The notes: generated by a model from the sequence alone, not told the origin. Numbered from the stretch's first letter, positions 1-10,703 are shown. The stretch is DNA of 64,000 nt from Rhynchopus euleeides (GCA_963210315.1 OY723292.1:434001-498000); one strand, 5' to 3'. A program made the numbers and translations.

Positions 1-417
1 ACGATCGCCCTTCACGGTGGTGTGCGCATGTTCGCACCAGTCTGGCGCTCCTTCCCCCTCAACCTCGTCCGTCAACTCCCGAACGGCTTGAAGGACCTCA
101 TCGCGTGTCGTCACCCACAGCGGGACCTGCCACAGTTGCTTCTCCCCCTTGTGCACCGCATCGAGGTGACGGTCGGGACAGATGGTGACGTGAACCACGC
201 ATCCGGCTTCGACACCTGCATGGCTGCACAGAGGCTCGTCGTTACACACCGCTTTGCCCCCCACCGACAGATGCACGTCCTCTTCCTCCACACCATCAGG
301 GTAGCGGAACGCCTCGCGTGCTTCGAGCTTCAGCCTGTCGGGCTTCTCGTCCATCCCGATGTCGACAGCGTGCGTCACGCCTGTCGCCGCATCCGTCAGG
401 AACACCTCCATAACCAT
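1..417 (-). CDS. Ubiquitin-like (beta-grasp) protein, 3' part outside the window
   Basis: On the minus strand a reading frame stays open from an ATG at 417 to the window edge (139 codons, no stop). The translation is not low complexity: it starts MVMEVFLTD and contains the segments LSVGGKAVCNDEPL and GVEAGCVVHVTI at about residues 50-80. These have the alternating hydrophobic pattern and the G-K/D/L-x-GV-x-G spacing of ubiquitin-like beta-grasp domains, so a ubiquitin-like fold is inferred. The later part is acidic (LTDEVEGEGA). A pyrimidine-rich stretch ending in TTTTCACAG lies three bases upstream of the ATG (AG at 421-420), so this is either an internal exon or the first coding exon after a splice acceptor. 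No specific family was recognised. Real coding is likely; the function is not known. Confidence 0.55.
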   Translation of the reverse strand, partial: MVMEVFLTDAATGVTHAVDIGMDEKPDRLKLEAREAFRYPDGVEEEDVHLSVGGKAVCNDEPLCSHAGVEAGCVVHVTICPDRHLDAVHKGEKQLWQVPLWVTTRDEVLQAVRELTDEVEGEGAPDWCEHAHTTVKGDR

Positions 418-420
418 GCC

Positions 421-1593
421 TGTGAAAAGTTAGCAGCGCCCTGCAGGGTGGTGTGGGTCTGTGTGTGTGTTGCAATAAATCAGGAGGCATGTGCCCGCTC
501 AGCCTGGTGCATGGTCATAAAGACGATTCTCATCAGGTGCGCGTGTGTCTCGGGTCCACAGACGGTGCCACGGTAAGTCAGTGGGAATCACAAGGGTGTC
601 AAGGGTGGTGGAGGGTGGGGACGTCGGCTCTTCGTAACCTACATCACACCAGGGCACTGCGGGTTAGAAAAGAGGATAGGGAAGGGCAAGTGGCCACACG
701 GGTCAAGCCTTATTGGGGTGCTTTGTTCGTACAGGGCCACTGCCTGGTGGGGAGGCGCACCGAGTCAGCTCTGGTGCTACCTGCCACCGACACACGTCAG
801 ACACTGCTGGCATCAGATGGGCAGGCACACCGAGCTTCTGTGCTGCACGGCTTCACAACCAGCCCGCGTATGCGAAGGGGATGTTGACACAGAGGGAACC
901 GAGGAGGACGCTCGCAGACCCAACGATGGAGCCCGTTCAACAGGTGGAAGCGTCCAATGCAACTCTCACAGTACAGAGGCCAGAAAGGACCCCGTAGTAT
1001 TGAGCGCGGAACCTCTGAAGGGGTGCAAGAGGGGGAGGGTGTGCACGGGGGGATTTCTCGTCCTGCGGAAAGCATGCACGGGGGGAAGGGGGGGAAGCCC
1101 GAGGCCAGGGGGATGTGGGGTTGGAGGCGGAGAGCACACAAAGAGAGGCCAGTTGCGTGTGCCATCACACCCGCCTTCCCCCCCCCCCCCCCCTCCCTTC
1201 CCCTCACCTCCTACCCCACGTGAATATTCTGTCTTCCAACAAAAGCGCTTCGTCATGTGGAAATGCAACGAGGGGTGAAGCCCCCCACCCCCTGCCTGAA
1301 ACCGCACACCCCATCCGACCAGCCCCCTCCGGTGCATTTGATCACGAAGAGTAGCCCACTGCTGCACCACAGGCGTTAACCAGAAACACGGTGTTGCACA
1401 AGGATGGGAAGGGTAGGATTATCCGAGCCACGCACACACGTGTCAAACTGTGCTGCTGAAAAACCTCAGCTGCTGTGTATGAAGGGTTGTAATGCTCTAC
1501 GAGGCGGCAAAACAAGGCGGTTATGCGAAAACACTCAGAACCCATCCCACATCCCTGGCGCCCCGGGGCGGCCCTCAGCACGGAAACAGCCAC
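421..1593. other. Non-coding stretch, no supported gene
   Basis: Open frames here are short, overlap on both strands and are proline/serine or GC-driven. There is a 20-base C-run near 1180-1196. I see no conserved protein motif, RNA gene or long repeat. Upstream exons of the edge gene could lie here but none could be placed. Confidence 0.4.
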
Positions 1594-2130
1594 TCACTCG
1601 GAATAAAGCTGCGTCGCCAACGCCGGCGGGGGCGGAGAGGGCGGAGGTGGCAGAGGCCCGTGGGGGACGGGTGGCGGTAGGCACGCTTGCACTGGCTGCG
1701 CACCGGGGGCCATGGGGGCCTGGTAGCGCTGCTGGAACTGCTCACGATGCGGAGGGCGCCGCTGCTGGGAGTGATGATGTTGGTGGTGGTGATGGTGGTG
1801 GGGGTGATCCTGGCGCCATTCGTGCTGCGGCTGCCACTGATGGCGATGGCGCGGGTGCTGATGCTGACACTGCTGGTGCTGGCGGTCATTCTGCCGCTTC
1901 CGCCCCCTCTCCCGTTCCCGCTGGCGGCACCGCAGCTTCTCCTCTCGCTGCTGCTCCGTCCTGTTGGCATCGCCCAGACGCTCGAGGCACCACTTCACGA
2001 GGGACCGAGGGTGAAGATTCCCCTCATCGTCCTGCGCCTCCATCAGCAGCTCGTGCAGCACGATTTCCAAACCGTCGTGGATAATCTGCCAGCTGCTCGG
2101 GTTGGCACTGCTCACGACGTTCCGCTTCGA
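1594..2130 (-). CDS. Putative exon of a His/Gln/Arg-rich protein
   Basis: Minus-strand frame bounded upstream by a plausible acceptor (CCCTGTGCAG, AG at 2132-2131). The first ~55 residues look like ordinary folded protein (SSWQIIHDGLEIVLHELL, then NLHPRSLVKWCLERLGD). A charged RQRERERGRKR run follows, then a His/Gln-rich tract with HHHHHH, and a proline-rich tail. The frame ends at TGA 1596-1594, but the same bases form GTGAGT, a good donor, so the exon may continue instead of stopping. No start codon precedes the ordered part, which favours an internal exon. It lies 1.2 kb upstream of the edge gene on the same strand and could belong to it, which is unproven. No family recognised. Confidence 0.35.
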   Translation of the reverse strand, partial: SKRNVVSSANPSSWQIIHDGLEIVLHELLMEAQDDEGNLHPRSLVKWCLERLGDANRTEQQREEKLRCRQRERERGRKRQNDRQHQQCQHQHPRHRHQWQPQHEWRQDHPHHHHHHQHHHSQQRRPPHREQFQQRYQAPMAPGAQPVQACLPPPVPHGPLPPPPSPPPPALATQLYSE

Positions 2131-2535
2131 CTGCACAGGGCTTGCAACCCAAAGGCTCGCCAGGCGCTGTGCGGGGGAGGGGGTGGCATGATGGGCAGGC
2201 TTTGAGGAGTCAAACCCGTGCACGGTGCATGCCTACGACACAACCCATTCGCTATCACCCATCCTCGTGCCATTGAGATAGTCGTGGGAAACCCGAACCC
2301 TGTATTTATACAGGAGACTTCCATCTGGGACAGTTTCTGTTCCAGATGAGCTCTGACAGTGGTAGCCATCTTTGCTATGGAGCCATCGTCATTGCTATCG
2401 TCGTCACTCGGACCCATGAGCAGCGGATACAATTGGTGTGGAAGGAGAGGGTGCGGTTCTGGATCAGCAGGTCTGAATCTGACACTGGGACTGAAACCCA
2501 TAGGTCTGAGATGACTCAGTGCGGGGTCAGGTCCG

Positions 2536-2716
2536 TATACCGGTCCACCGACCGGTACACGGCCAACCGGTCGGGACCCACTTGGCCCGGTTCGCAAATG
2601 TCGGTTCTGGAACCGGTTCGGGCGGAACCGGTTCACCGGTGAACCGGTTCGTCCGAACCGGTTCTGGAACCGGTTCCACCGAACCGGTTCGCCGGTGAAC
2701 CGGTTCCAGAACCGGT
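2536..2716. repeat. ACCGGTT palindrome cluster
   Basis: About 180 bases made of repeated self-complementary AACCGGTT/ACCGGT units separated by short CGGAA, CGTCC or CAGA spacers, for example around 2613-2720. The tract can fold on itself and gives NRF/PVNRF repeats in translation. No gene is supported. Confidence 0.8.
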
Positions 2717-3477
2717 TCAGCCCGTGCCAGCGCGTCGTGTAGGTCGATGGGTCGATAGTTGGGAATTGCCCTGAGATGGGAGATACTTCCGAGGGGGGAG
2801 GGGGGGTTTTGGGGGGTTCAGACCGGACCCGGGGGTGGGTGGGTGTGATGGGTGTCGGTCCACTTCCAACCGGATGTGAGTATCCACGGCGAATGCCACT
2901 GCTCTCCGTCTTTTCTTGAAATGACTCAGCCTCGACGGGACACAGCGTCCGTATCCCGATCAATAAAATCAGGGGGCGGGGGGTTGATCGTCGAGAGTGA
3001 ATGGAAAAGTAAGTCTCCCAGCACCTTCTTGCATTGTTAGTCCTTTTTGTAGTCACTACACCAGATATGTTGTACAAGGCAGGGGGCGGGGAGGAAATTC
3101 CGATATGTTGGCTGTTTCCCTGAGGGTGATTTCGCTCTGTGCCAAACAGTCCAGTCCGGCATACATTGTGATGTGACTCACTCACTGCAGTTCCGACTGA
3201 AGGCACATGGCATGAGGGGATAAATGAAATCGAAGGCTGATCCCGACGTCCTCTCTAAAAGAGGGACACGGCAAGTGGGAACCGAGATCTATTGCAATGG
3301 TCGACCTGTGTTGTTTCAGTAATGCTGTGTAGGCAAAGGTACGCTGTGTCGAGCGTCAGGCCCACGTGATTCTTGACCCCGCAGACCGTTGTTGCGGCAC
3401 TGCGGGTGCGGCATACTCAATCGGGCCCAATTCCTCACATTAGTACATTCCCTCCTTCGCACGAGGCTACATAACTA

Positions 3478-3547
3478 AATGCATTGGAAGTCCCCCACAG
3501 CTGGCTATGCCGAATTTCGGCGAATCCGCCTGTGCAACGATAGCGCA
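3478..3547 (+). repeat. Dispersed repeat with GCCGAATTTCGGCGAATCC core, copy 1
   Basis: Shares about 60 bases with 7306-7366: the segments GCATTGGAAGT, CTGGCTA and GCCGAATTTCGGCGAATCC followed by GCCTGT. A shorter diverged version occurs at 5070-5090. The core contains the inverted pair CCGAA/TTCGG. Confidence 0.7.
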
Positions 3548-4013
3548 AGGTCAAATAAAATAAGAGAACTAAAAGAGAAGCAGTGGTCGCGCTAACTTCA
3601 CTCCCTACTCCCGGCATTTTCGGCGATTTTTTGAGGTACGTTTTTTATTTGCAAACAGGGATTTGTCCACAACTCGAAAAGTTTTGGTACCCCAATTCAG
3701 TATGAAAAAATTGCACCAAAAAAATGAAAGTGACCCCATGGCGTTTCGCGCGGATCTCAAATATTCAAAAGAAGGCAGAGACGGGGAGAGAAAAAAATGG
3801 GCCCCGCGGGGCGGGGGTGGGTGGGTGGGTGGCCTTGACGGCTGCTGCTCTTCACGCCCTGAGGTTCGCCGTTCCCCAAACTTCCACAAGCATCGCTTTG
3901 CATGAAACTCTCAGCACCCCTTTTGCCTTCCCTACCGAGTGACTGCTTCCCGCGCAGCACTGGGCTCCGACCTGATGTCGGAGTGATCCACACCGAGTTC
4001 AGCTCGGAACAGA

Positions 4014-4335
4014 TGTTCACTACCGTGGCCTCCGGCGGCTGGGGGGCACCGCCCCCCAGACCCCCCTGTATGGCGAGTCACCAAATCCCAGACCCCCCTG
4101 TACCACTAGGCTGCAGCGTGTGCCTGTCTTGTAGCCAAGTCCTTTGGGTTCACATCAGCGAATGGGACCCAGACCACTCTCAGTAGCCTCAGGAGGACGC
4201 ATCCAACTCACACAGAATCTGTACGCCCGCAACTCCCACGCGCTCCTACTACGGCGCAAGGAACAGAAACTCACTACCGTGGCCTCCGGCGGGTTTCGGG
4301 GGCTCCACCCCCCAGACCCCCCCTGTATAGCGTGT
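4014..4335 (+). repeat. GC hairpin repeat (two copies)
   Basis: Two copies of a module reading ACTACCGTGGCCTCCGGCGG followed by a strong inverted repeat (CTGGGGGGC / GCCCCCCAG) and GACCCCCCTGT, at 4018-4075 and 4273-4330. Other copies are at 23205, 23355, 24139 (reverse), 48234, 48404, 51735, 51911, 57437, 57614 and 60066 (reverse). The copies often come as pairs 150-260 bases apart. Confidence 0.85.
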
Positions 4336-5613
4336 GCAGCACTACAGCGTGTGCACGAGGTTTCACATACAACATGCTTCGTGGGGTCCCCACGTCCAGT
4401 GCTGGCATCAGTGTCTTGAACAGGCTACACCCTTGCCGTATCAGGGGTGACTCAAGCTGGCACATGTTTGCCTACTTGGTGGCGTTGTTGGCAGTTGAGC
4501 TGAGTGGGGAACTCCCGTCCCTGCTTTCCGAGCAGGTGCCTGACCCCTAGCCCGGGTTGTTACTGATCACATGCTGTAGAGACAACCAGGACGGAAAATT
4601 TGAGTGTCTTCAAACAAGCCCATTTTTTCAAAATGACCCCACTACGATCCGGGCGAGGCTCGGAAATGCAACGAAACGCGGTTTCCCCGCCCAAAAACGA
4701 GCCCCTTTTCAGGTACGTTTTTTCGCTCCCGATTTCCAAATTTTGGGAGATTTTTCCAATATTTAGCGCGACCACTGAAGAGAAGGGATAGTTCGCCACA
4801 CGCGGCTCAGCTTGCGCCCGCGATCTGTGGTGCCTACCTGAAAGGAGAAGGTGCACAACGGAGAAAAGCAGAAGAGGGGGAGGAAGCTAAACAGAGACAA
4901 AAAAGGTACTTCTCAGCAGTCGGCATTTGCTCCCCACCCGCAAACATTTTTACCTCTGAAACGCTCTCCGCGAGCGCGGTGCGTTTGCCACATATCTTCC
5001 CACAGATGCGTTGCCAATATTGGATTAACGGACCTGCATCGTGCAGAAAGCTTGCCCACCAGCTGCACACGCCGAAGTTCGGCGGATCCGCTGACGGGTC
5101 TATGAAAGATCAAAGAAAGGAAGGACGGGGGAGGTATAGAGGGAGTTCGCACACCCGATGGGTTTATGAAAAGATCAAAGAGAGGGGGGGGGGGGAGGGG
5201 GGACGATCGGGATAATTCGCATGCCTGTGATCTGTGGTGCCTGCCTGAAGGGAGAAAGGCTGAGCGAGCACAGGAGGATCATAAGAGGTGGGTGTTGGTC
5301 ATCGCACAACAAGCCTGCAGAGCCCCAAAGGCAGGTGAGGGTGGGGTCCGCTTGTAAGGTTGCAACAAGTACCGAACTTCAGCAAAAGAAAGCAGAATCA
5401 TATTCCTTGCGCTTTGTAGGCGCCTGTCCAGCAAACTGCGGGAGAACAGTTCCGGACTACGTTCTCCTGGGCGCACGCTGCTACTGGTTGGGCGGGGCAA
5501 GTGCGCAACACCCGCCACCTGACAGGGCAATCAGGCTGCCGGAAGAGTGGCACCCTTGGGTGTGAGGCAGCCTGGCTCTCGTTTCCACCCCATCTCTGGG
5601 GACAGCAAACGCC

Positions 5614-7080
5614 TCACTGGACACACAGGCAGGGCGGGGACGGGCCGCTGAAATGCTTCGGCGGGCACGACAGAGGCGACACACCCGTGGCACTGTGCAG
5701 TGGGAATGCCACGACGTGCTGCGTCGCGTGCACCACCGCCTCCAGCTCAACGGGGTCGCTGCTGGTGACCGGGATGTGGTACGCACGCATCATGTACTGC
5801 CCGCTGGTGCTGCCGCCTGCCACAGAGAACATGGGGGCGCACGTCAAGTGGGTATAGCCAGCAGCCACCATCTGTGCTTCGAAGTCGTTTGCTGCGTTCG
5901 CACACCGCTTGCATGCGTACACCGCCACGACAAACCCGCAGCTCCCCGACGCACACGACAGACGCAGCTTCTCCCCCGCGGCGACACGCGTCGCGTGCGC
6001 AGTCGACGACCCCTGCAGCGACGCAGGCACCCCAGACAGCGCCAGCCCGCCTGCGGGCAGCGGCACCTCAGCCCCCGCAACAGGCACGCCTGCCACGTCC
6101 TGCGTCCCGGACGCAGACACGAGCTGCACAGGCCCGACAGGCTTCTTGTCCCACAGCAGGAGGGGGGCATCGCTTCCATACGCAACAGCCAGGAAGCCGT
6201 TGCTGTTGTGCAGGAAGGTGGCCACCATTGTCATGTAACTGACTGAGGAGTACGACCTTTGCTTCGTGCCGGATGCCACTGAGTAGATGTCGTAGTTGTG
6301 ACTGTCCCCAGTCACCAGCAGTTCTGATGAGTCATGCGAGAAGGACAGGCCGAGTACGGAGATGCCCGTGACGGTGTGCACCGGGGTGTAGTCGCTCAGC
6401 CTGTAGATCACAAACTTCTTGTCCCATGTCCCAACAGCCAGGTGCTGGCCGTCTGGAGACACCGTCACTACACTGAGTGGCGCCAGTAGGAGCTTCTCGT
6501 GAAGGCTTGCCCCGGTGGTCGCATCCCACACGTGCACAAATGAATCCCACTGGAATCCGCCGCAGATAATCTTGCTGCCGTCAGGGGTGTAGTGCAGGCC
6601 CGCGACCACAGCCCTGGGCCCTTTAAGCGTCATCAGCACCTCGCCAGTCGCAGCATCCCGGATATGCACGTCACCAGTAGTAAACAGGTGCGAAGCGAGG
6701 CGCGACCCGTCTGGGGAGTATGCAACTGCCACATACTTCCCGCCTGCCTTGTCGAACCACAGCTCCTGCCCAGTGCTCAGGCTGATGACGCCCACACCAT
6801 CATCCGCTGCCACCGCGAGAGACGCACCGTCGGGGGAGAAGGAGGAGTCGGTTGTCTCTCCATCGTGGCGTGCAGCAACAGCTGTGCCTGTTGCGATGTC
6901 GTACACACGCAGGTCATCGGCAGATGCCACAGCGACCAGCGTGTCGTCAGGCGAGATGTCAATCGCGACAGCACTATTAAAACTCTCTGCAATGATCGAG
7001 GTGCACTTCGGGCCGTTCCCATCGGGGCACGGTGGCAGCGCACTGACGCACAGCGACAGAAGTGCCACCAGAGCTGCCAT
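5614..7080 (-). CDS. Secreted WD40-like beta-propeller protein, paralogue 1
   Basis: 488 residues. The ATG at 7080 is chosen because translation then begins with a good signal peptide (MAALVALLSLCVSALPPCP) and because the three paralogues share identical length from this codon. Residues ~30-370 carry repeated propeller blades with SPDG/SPDD turns and VYD/VWD ends (SPDD at 43-46, LRVYD at 57-61, then SPDG about every 40 residues). The C-terminal ~110 residues form a Cys-rich domain (CASGSCGF, ACKRCA, LTCAPMF, SCPPKHF, CLCVQ). No membrane segment or anchor is visible, so secretion or an extracellular role is inferred; the ligand is unknown. A likely splice acceptor (CACAG, AG at 7116-7115) sits 35 bases upstream, at the point where similarity among the three paralogues starts. 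Confidence 0.85.
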   Translation of the reverse strand: MAALVALLSLCVSALPPCPDGNGPKCTSIIAESFNSAVAIDISPDDTLVAVASADDLRVYDIATGTAVAARHDGETTDSSFSPDGASLAVAADDGVGVISLSTGQELWFDKAGGKYVAVAYSPDGSRLASHLFTTGDVHIRDAATGEVLMTLKGPRAVVAGLHYTPDGSKIICGGFQWDSFVHVWDATTGASLHEKLLLAPLSVVTVSPDGQHLAVGTWDKKFVIYRLSDYTPVHTVTGISVLGLSFSHDSSELLVTGDSHNYDIYSVASGTKQRSYSSVSYMTMVATFLHNSNGFLAVAYGSDAPLLLWDKKPVGPVQLVSASGTQDVAGVPVAGAEVPLPAGGLALSGVPASLQGSSTAHATRVAAGEKLRLSCASGSCGFVVAVYACKRCANAANDFEAQMVAAGYTHLTCAPMFSVAGGSTSGQYMMRAYHIPVTSSDPVELEAVVHATQHVVAFPLHSATGVSPLSCPPKHFSGPSPPCLCVQ

Positions 7081-7114
7081 TTCCTCCCTCGATGTGTGTC
7101 CTGTGTGTGTTGAT

Positions 7115-7116
7115 CT
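7115..7116 (-). promoter_or_regulatory. Putative splice acceptor (cis or trans) of propeller paralogue 1
   Basis: CACAG followed by ATCAACACACAC lies just upstream of the ATG in all three paralogues (here, at 10065-10066 and at 14391-14392). In paralogue 2 the sequence beyond this point differs while the sequence after it is nearly identical, which fits an exon boundary. Confidence 0.4.
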
Positions 7117-7305
7117 GTGTGGCGGTGGCAAGCGGGTGGTGCAACTCGGCAGACACTGACAAGTGTTGAGCGGGCGCCTGCTGCATACACAACCTCCAGA
7201 ATAGAACTCGCCTGGTCAAACGACACCAGATCGAGGTGGATGTCCTGTGGGCCAGCCAGTGCCTCAGGACCCTGCAAGAGACCGCTTGTATTTTGTTTGC
7301 GGATG

Positions 7306-7366
7306 CATTGGAAGTTTCCCACACGCTGGCTACGCCGAATTTCGGCGAATCCGCCTGTAGAACGAT
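7306..7366 (+). repeat. Dispersed repeat with GCCGAATTTCGGCGAATCC core, copy 2
   Basis: Second copy of the repeat at 3478-3547 (GCATTGGAAGT, CTGGCTA, GCCGAATTTCGGCGAATCC, GCCTGTAGAACGAT). It lies 5' of propeller paralogue 1 on the genomic + side. Confidence 0.7.
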
Positions 7367-7533
7367 CGGAAAATGACGAAGAGAATATGAGGAAAAAGAG
7401 AAAGGGGGGAAGAGATAGCTTGCCGCACGCGGCTCGCCTGGACATACAGACACACCCGTGGTCTGCCGCGCCTACCTGAAAGGAGAAGGTGCACAACAGA
7501 AGCCAGGAAGAGGGGGGCAAACCAGAGACAAGA

Positions 7534-7637
7534 GTGGTCTTCGCTCAGAACTGCAGAAAGGTGATGCAGTGAGCTGCCTCACAACACTGGCTACTGGGTG
7601 GTACAGTTTGACGCACAGCGACACACAGCGAAGGCCC
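7534..7637. repeat. Short TIR-like repeat (GGTCTTCGCT...AGCGAAGGCC)
   Basis: About 100 bases ending in imperfect inverted repeats GGTCTTCGCT and AGCGAAGGCC. A relative lies at 10843-10937. The two share internal TCAGAA, GCAGAAA and GCCTCACAACA. The ends resemble those of the 108-bp MITE family, but no target duplication is evident. Confidence 0.45.
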
Positions 7638-8196
7638 CTAAAGAGTATTTCTCAGCAGCTTGGGTGGTGTGGCATGCCGGGCACCGCAAACGTTTCCACA
7701 GACCCAGGGCTGATTCGATGATAATCACTGGACTGTCGAAAGGCTTCACAGGTTGTGCAGCCCATACCCGCAGTGGAAATGATGGAGCAGTGGTGATGTA
7801 GGGGGAAACGCACGGTGCAGACGTGTACGCACCTCCTCCTTCAGCGGATCGGTGTGCAGGGAAGGGGGCTGTGTCGGAGCGTTCGGAAGCTCAGGAACTA
7901 CCGGAGAACCCCAGGGGCACCAACGGCGAAACAAAAGGCGTTCCGCCGGAAGCTCCCGTTACTCACTTTTCATCGTGAACCCCCGAAGGAGACAACCTCA
8001 CCCCGAAGGGGCTGCAGAGACAGGCGAGGGCGGTTATATGTATGCTTGTTGTTCCGATTAGTGACTTGTAACATTGCGACAAGTGCCGGAGTTCAAAATG
8101 GAACACTATCGACACATGTCACTCAACACGGAGGAATGGGGGAGTGGAGAGGTTGTGGTGAAACGCACAAACTTGGTGCAGGAGAAGAAAATTTGT

Positions 8197-8341
8197 GTCT
8201 GCAAATCAGAAAAGGGGAGAGAAGAACCAGCGGGTATTCGTCGATCGCGAGAACACCCCACACGCCTGCTGCGGGTGTGGTGTGTCCTGCATGATCTGCA
8301 TAGCAAAGTTTCCTGCGTTGTTAGCACAACTCCAAAAGAAA
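8197..8341. repeat. 3' flanking repeat of the propeller cluster, copy 1
   Basis: About 145 bases nearly identical to 12226-12368, including GGTATTCGTCGATCGC, CACACGCCTGCTGCGG and GCGTTGTTAGCACAACTCCAA. It sits 220 bases beyond the stop of paralogue 2; its partner lies ~520 bases beyond the stop of paralogue 3. This marks the extent of the ancestral duplicated unit. Confidence 0.75.
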
Positions 8342-8562
8342 AAAGCAGCGTGCACCCAATGTCCAGAGGGGGGGGGGGGGGGGGAGGCGTCGCAAGGAGC
8401 GATGCCACACGTGGTGCTGATTGGGGACCTGGGCATGTTCGGGTCGGCTGCAATGCGGGATGCGAAGAACCGACGATATCAGATAGTCGCAATAAGTGGA
8501 ACCCTTGGGTGTGAGGCAGCCTGGCTCTCGTTTCCACCCCATCTCTGGGGACAGCAAACGCC

Positions 8563-10029
8563 TCACTGGACACACAGGCAGGGCGGGGACGGGCCGCTGA
8601 AATGCTTCGGCGGGCACGACGGAGGCGACACACCCATGGCGCTGTCCAGCTGGAACGCCACGACGTGCTGCGTCGCGTGCACCACCGCCTCCAGCTCAAT
8701 GGGGTCGCTGCTGGTGACCGGGATGTGGTACGCACGCATCACGTACTGCCCGCTGGCGCTGCCGCCTGCCACAGAGAACATGGGGGCGCACGTCAAGTGG
8801 GTATAGCCAGCAGCCACCATCTGTGCCTCGAAGTCGTTTGCTGCGTCAGCACACCGCTTGCATGCGTACACCGCCACGACAAACCCGCAGCTCCCCGACG
8901 CACACGACAGACGCAGCTTCTCCCCCACGGCGACACGCGTCGCGTGCGCAGTCGACGACCCCTGGAGTGACGCAGGCACCCCAGACAGTGCCAGCCCGCC
9001 TGCGGGCAGCGACACCTCAGCCCCCGCAACAGGCACGCCTGCCACGTCCTGCGTCCCGGACGCAGACACGAGCTGCACAGGCCCGGCAGGCTTCCACAGC
9101 AGGAGGGGGGCATCAGGTTTATCCGCAACTGTCAGGAAGCCGTTGCTGTTGTGCAGGAAGGTGGCTCCGTTTGTGTTATATGTCGCCGCGGTGTACGACC
9201 TTTGCTTCGTGCCGGATGCCACTGAGTAGATCTGATAGTCGTAACCGTGCCCAGTCACCAGCAGTTCTGATGAGTCATGCGAGAAGGACAGGCCGATTGG
9301 GGGGAAGCTGGTGCTGATGGTGTGCACGGGGGTGTAGTCGCTCACCCTGTAGATCGTCAACTTCTTCCCCCACGTTCCAACAGCCAGGTGCTGGCCGTCG
9401 GGAGATATCGTCACCCCACTGACTGTCGGTGGGTGGCTCAGCTCCTGAAGAAGTTCTCCGGTGGTCGCATCCCACACGTGCACAGCTGGAGGAGCCCACT
9501 GGGCACCCCCGCAGATGACGTTGCTGCCGTCAGGGGTGTAGTGCAGGGCTGGGATTGCAGCTTTGGGCCCTTTAAGCGTCATCAGCACCTCGCCAGTCGC
9601 AGCATCCCGGATATGCACGTCACCAGTAGTAAACAGGTGCGAAGCGAGGCGCGACCCGTCTGGGGAGTATGCAACTGCCACATACTTCCCGCCCGCCTTG
9701 TCGAACCACAGCTCCTGCCCAGTGCTCAGGCTGATGACGCCCACACCATCATCCGCTGCCACCGCGAGAGACGCACCGTCGGGGGAGAAGGAGGAGTCGG
9801 TTGTCTCTCCATCGTGGCGTGCAGCAACAGCTGTGCCTGTTGCGATGTCGTACACACGCAGGTCATCGGCAGATGCCACAGCGACCAGCATGTCGTCAGG
9901 CGAGATGTCAATCGCGGTGGCGCGCTTGAAATTCTCTGCAATGATCGAGGTGCACTCCAGGCCGTTCCCATCGGGGCACGGTGGCAGCGCACTGACGCAC
10001 AGCGACAGAAGTGCCACCAGAGCTGCCAT
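8563..10029 (-). CDS. Secreted WD40-like beta-propeller protein, paralogue 2
   Basis: 488 residues from the ATG at 10029, the same length and architecture as its neighbours: signal peptide, propeller blades, Cys-rich C-terminal domain. The first ~160 and last ~120 residues are almost identical to paralogue 1. The middle blades differ, for example LSHPPTVSGVTISPDG where paralogue 1 has LLLAPLSVVTVSPDG, and HTISTSFPPIGLSF where it has HTVTGISVLGLSF. The sequence just beyond the stop (8497-8562) is also shared with paralogue 1 (5548-5613), so at least that much 3' flank was duplicated. Expression and function are inferred only; no frameshift or stop breaks the gene. Confidence 0.85.
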   Translation of the reverse strand: MAALVALLSLCVSALPPCPDGNGLECTSIIAENFKRATAIDISPDDMLVAVASADDLRVYDIATGTAVAARHDGETTDSSFSPDGASLAVAADDGVGVISLSTGQELWFDKAGGKYVAVAYSPDGSRLASHLFTTGDVHIRDAATGEVLMTLKGPKAAIPALHYTPDGSNVICGGAQWAPPAVHVWDATTGELLQELSHPPTVSGVTISPDGQHLAVGTWGKKLTIYRVSDYTPVHTISTSFPPIGLSFSHDSSELLVTGHGYDYQIYSVASGTKQRSYTAATYNTNGATFLHNSNGFLTVADKPDAPLLLWKPAGPVQLVSASGTQDVAGVPVAGAEVSLPAGGLALSGVPASLQGSSTAHATRVAVGEKLRLSCASGSCGFVVAVYACKRCADAANDFEAQMVAAGYTHLTCAPMFSVAGGSASGQYVMRAYHIPVTSSDPIELEAVVHATQHVVAFQLDSAMGVSPPSCPPKHFSGPSPPCLCVQ

Positions 10030-10430
10030 TTCTTCCCTCGATGTGTGTCTTGTGTGTGTTGATCTGTGGTAGTGGTGGTGGCAGAGAGTTATCGAACCCC
10101 CCGGCCCGGGTACCGGAACAGGAAGCGCACTGCACAACTTCGCATTCACCCAATGGTGGTGTACGGTCAAACAAATCAGCTTTTCTCTCTAATGGCACTC
10201 TTCGCAAGACGACAGTAAACCAGACTATGCCGAAATAACTTGCCCGTCGGTGGACCACCAGGAGGGGAGGGGTCCAGTGTGAAGCGCACGAGGCATCCAG
10301 GTGGGCAGGGGGCCTGGGGGCGGGGGGGGCTCAAAACCATGCTCTCTTCCACGACGCTATGCTTCCTTCTAGGACAAACAAACCACGCACTGGCTTTTGC
10401 CGGGGTTGAGCTGGTGGCTCAGTGCTGGCG

Positions 10431-10703
10431 TCACAAAGCAGGACCGGACCGGGAGAACTGGCATTCACATGACCCGGTGGGGACCTGGTGGTTACCCCCC
10501 CATCGGTGATCCGCCAGGAGCAACACGGTGTGAGGCAGGCACCTGTGTCTGCCTCGCACCGCGATGACATCTCCCAGCTTCGGAAGCTTTGCGTTCCCAA
10601 GACCCTTCCTCTCTCTGGCAACTTCCGGGTTAGCTGGCGGGGGGAAGTCTTCAGAGCCGTCGTCCTCGGTGGGTCCATGCTGAAGGTCAATCATTCCGTT
10701 CAT
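10431..10703 (-). other. Weak open frame, coding status doubtful
   Basis: A 90-codon minus-strand frame (MNGMIDLQHGPTEDDGS...) has a less biased composition than most chance frames here and could be an exon. A second minus-strand frame of 119 codons overlaps it, and no domain is recognised. Confidence 0.15.

Larger units (their letters stand above)
2720..5613. other. Repeat-rich intergenic region
   Basis: No protein-coding signal beyond short chance frames. It holds a dispersed repeat (3478-3547), two copies of the GC hairpin repeat (4014-4075 and 4270-4335), and segments shared with the flanks of the downstream propeller genes. The latter are a motif beginning CTACCTGAAAGGAGAAGG near 4836 (again near 7471, and diverged near 5233) and a piece near 5425-5460 related to the ~205-bp repeat at 12531. 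Confidence 0.6.

Noticed and set aside
2112..3206. 364-codon minus-strand frame with PVNRFRPNRF repeats
   Set aside because: Its bulk is the ACCGGTT palindrome cluster and proline-rich chance sequence. It overlaps the putative exon at 1594-2130 in a different frame.
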